From assembly GCA_017935825.1 (NCBI GenBank), contig JAGBGW010000258.1, positions 1 through 7,853 of the forward strand: 7,853 nt of DNA. The letters are read 5' to 3'. The notes beneath the pieces were generated by a model. That model was given only the letters and a program-made list of their open reading frames with translations. It did not search any database and had not been told where the DNA came from. Below, piece by piece: positions 7,078 to 7,853 of this stretch (position 1 is the first letter of the stretch; every line of letters starts with the position of its first letter). Position numbers and translations under genes: made by a program. This DNA comes from Clostridia bacterium. GTDB lineage: Bacteria > Bacillota > Clostridia > Christensenellales > Maliibacteriaceae.

Positions 7078-7085
7078 ACGTTTTT

Positions 7086-7090
7086 CCTCC
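7086..7090 (-). promoter_or_regulatory. Ribosome binding site of K2 (decides the start)
   Basis: GGAGG on the minus strand sits 8 nt before the ATG at 7077. An in-frame ATG at 7092 overlaps this site, and the longer frame back to 7194 runs through the intergenic hairpin and into the end of K1, so 7077 is the start chosen. Confidence 0.8.
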
Positions 7091-7109
7091 ATATATGGAT
7101 CACACAAAA

Positions 7110-7129
7110 GGGCAGGGCAAGCCCTGCCC
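7110..7129 (-). terminator. Hairpin between K1 and K2, terminator-like or dispersed palindrome
   Basis: A perfect 9-bp GC-rich inverted repeat (7110-7118 pairing with 7121-7129, AA between) lies in the 73-nt gap between K1 and K2. Read on the minus strand the stem is followed by TTTT and then GTGTG, so it resembles a weak intrinsic terminator with a short U-tract. It could reduce readthrough from K1 into the downstream genes, stabilise the 3' end of a processed K1 message, or be a copy of a small dispersed palindromic repeat. The hairpin is seen directly; its function is inferred. Confidence 0.5.
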
Positions 7130-7150
7130 CTACAGTAACAGATGAAACGA

Positions 7151-7853
7151 TCACAATGCGCCGCGTTCTTTGGCGAAGGCGATAAGGGAATCAAAATCGC
7201 GCATACCTGCGGTGGAGCCGAACGTACCCACCACGCAGGCGGAAGCTGCGCTTGCGATCGCGCCGCATTCTTTCAAAGAGAAGCCCCTCTTCCATGCACA
7301 GGCAAAGGTGGAGGAGAATGCATCGCCTGCACCGATGACGTCCACGGGTACACCGCGATACAGCGAAGGCTGCCATATCTCTTGCTTATAGTCCGTCAGA
7401 TACACGCCGTTTGCGCCCAGCTTGCAGCCGAAGACCTTCAAGCCATAGGGACGGAAGAATTCCGCCGCTTCTTTGGGGTCGGTCAGGCCGCAAAGGTATT
7501 CCACCTCATAGTGGCTGGGAAGGAACACGTCACAGTTTGCAAGAGGGCCTTTGACAAGGCTCATGCGGTCGTCCAACGGTGCGATGCGCTTTTTCAAATC
7601 GATGGACGTGGTCTTGCCCATCTCGTGTGCTTTGCGGAACACCTCTGCCGCGCCGTCGCCGTCGAAGGCGTGCAGGTTCATCACGCTTACCATGTGGATG
7701 TGGTCAGCCCATTCGATCATTTCATCGGTGACGATGCCGGGCGCCATGGATTCATTGGAGCCGTGGCGCATCACGTTCAGCGTGGTCTCACCCTCGCCGG
7801 AAAGCATCAGTACGGAAACCGTGGTGGGCAGATCTTCCCGACGAATCAGGTAG
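7151..7853 (-). CDS. K1: PfkB/ribokinase-family kinase, 3' part (N-terminus outside window)
   Basis: This is the C-terminal 233 residues of a PfkB-family small-molecule kinase, which transfers the ATP gamma-phosphate to a sugar or sugar-like alcohol in the cytoplasm. The frame is open to the window edge (first full codon at 7852-7850) and ends with TGA at 7151-7153. By alignment with K2 about 82 N-terminal residues are missing, including the glycine-rich substrate-binding stretch. Visible motifs in order are an H-I-H segment after W-A-D, a T-T-S-I-D segment, P-S-x-x-E in the place of the family N-x-x-E motif, and the ATP/anion-hole signature D-V-I-G-A-G-D with the presumed catalytic base as its last Asp. 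By eye K2 is its closest relative here: the C-terminal third is well over half identical. It is the most upstream gene seen and the operon may extend further right. The family is secure; the substrate is unknown. Confidence 0.92.
   Translation of the reverse strand, partial: YLIRREDLPTTVSVLMLSGEGETTLNVMRHGSNESMAPGIVTDEMIEWADHIHMVSVMNLHAFDGDGAAEVFRKAHEMGKTTSIDLKKRIAPLDDRMSLVKGPLANCDVFLPSHYEVEYLCGLTDPKEAAEFFRPYGLKVFGCKLGANGVYLTDYKQEIWQPSLYRGVPVDVIGAGDAFSSTFACAWKRGFSLKECGAIASAASACVVGTFGSTAGMRDFDSLIAFAKERGAL

Noticed and set aside
6448..7185. Plus-strand open frame of 245 codons opposite K2
   Set aside because: It is antisense to a kinase with all motifs intact, with no domain or ribosome site.
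1..7853. CRISPR array, tRNA, rRNA, insertion sequence or phage genes
   Set aside because: No regularly spaced direct repeats, no cloverleaf or rRNA segments, and no transposase, integrase or structural phage motifs were seen on either strand.

Overview
All supported genes in this window lie on the minus strand, so it is best read from right to left. It looks like a chromosomal segment from an anaerobic, low-endospore-type Bacillota (Clostridia) of moderately high GC. This is inferred from strong AGGAGG ribosome sites, tightly packed co-directional genes, intrinsic terminators and MadL/MadM-type proteins. No 16S rRNA or other taxonomic marker is present, so the assignment is tentative.

Region 1 (7853 to 1999) reads as one long operon. 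It holds five consecutive paralogous PfkB/ribokinase-family kinases: K1, cut by the right edge, then K2, K3, K4 and K5. Two small membrane proteins follow that I recognise as MadL and MadM, the two subunits of the malonate:Na+ symporter family. Junctions are a 73-nt gap holding a 9-bp hairpin (K1-K2), 38 nt (K2-K3), a 4-nt ATGA overlap (K3-K4), a 1-nt TGATG overlap (K4-K5), 15 nt (K5-madL) and 3 nt (madL-madM). A strong intrinsic terminator lies just after madM. The simplest reading is a catabolic unit in which MadLM imports one or more anionic compounds, and the kinases phosphorylate these or related sugars. No malonate decarboxylase gene is visible, so malonate itself need not be the substrate.

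Region 2 (1998 to 1697) is a 302-nt intergenic stretch with the madM terminator, a second perfect 13-bp hairpin and a plausible promoter for the next unit.

Region 3 (1696 to 1) carries two family-8 glycosyltransferase genes. The first is broken by an apparent single-base insertion in an A4 run; restoring the frame gives a full-length 280-residue protein. The second overlaps its end by 16 nt and runs off the left edge. They probably add sugars to a cell-surface glycan and appear to form a separate transcription unit from the kinases.

The most unusual content is the run of at least five divergent PfkB kinases coupled to a MadLM transporter. All five have Ser in place of Asn in the family's N-x-x-E motif. 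I know of no described pathway with this layout.
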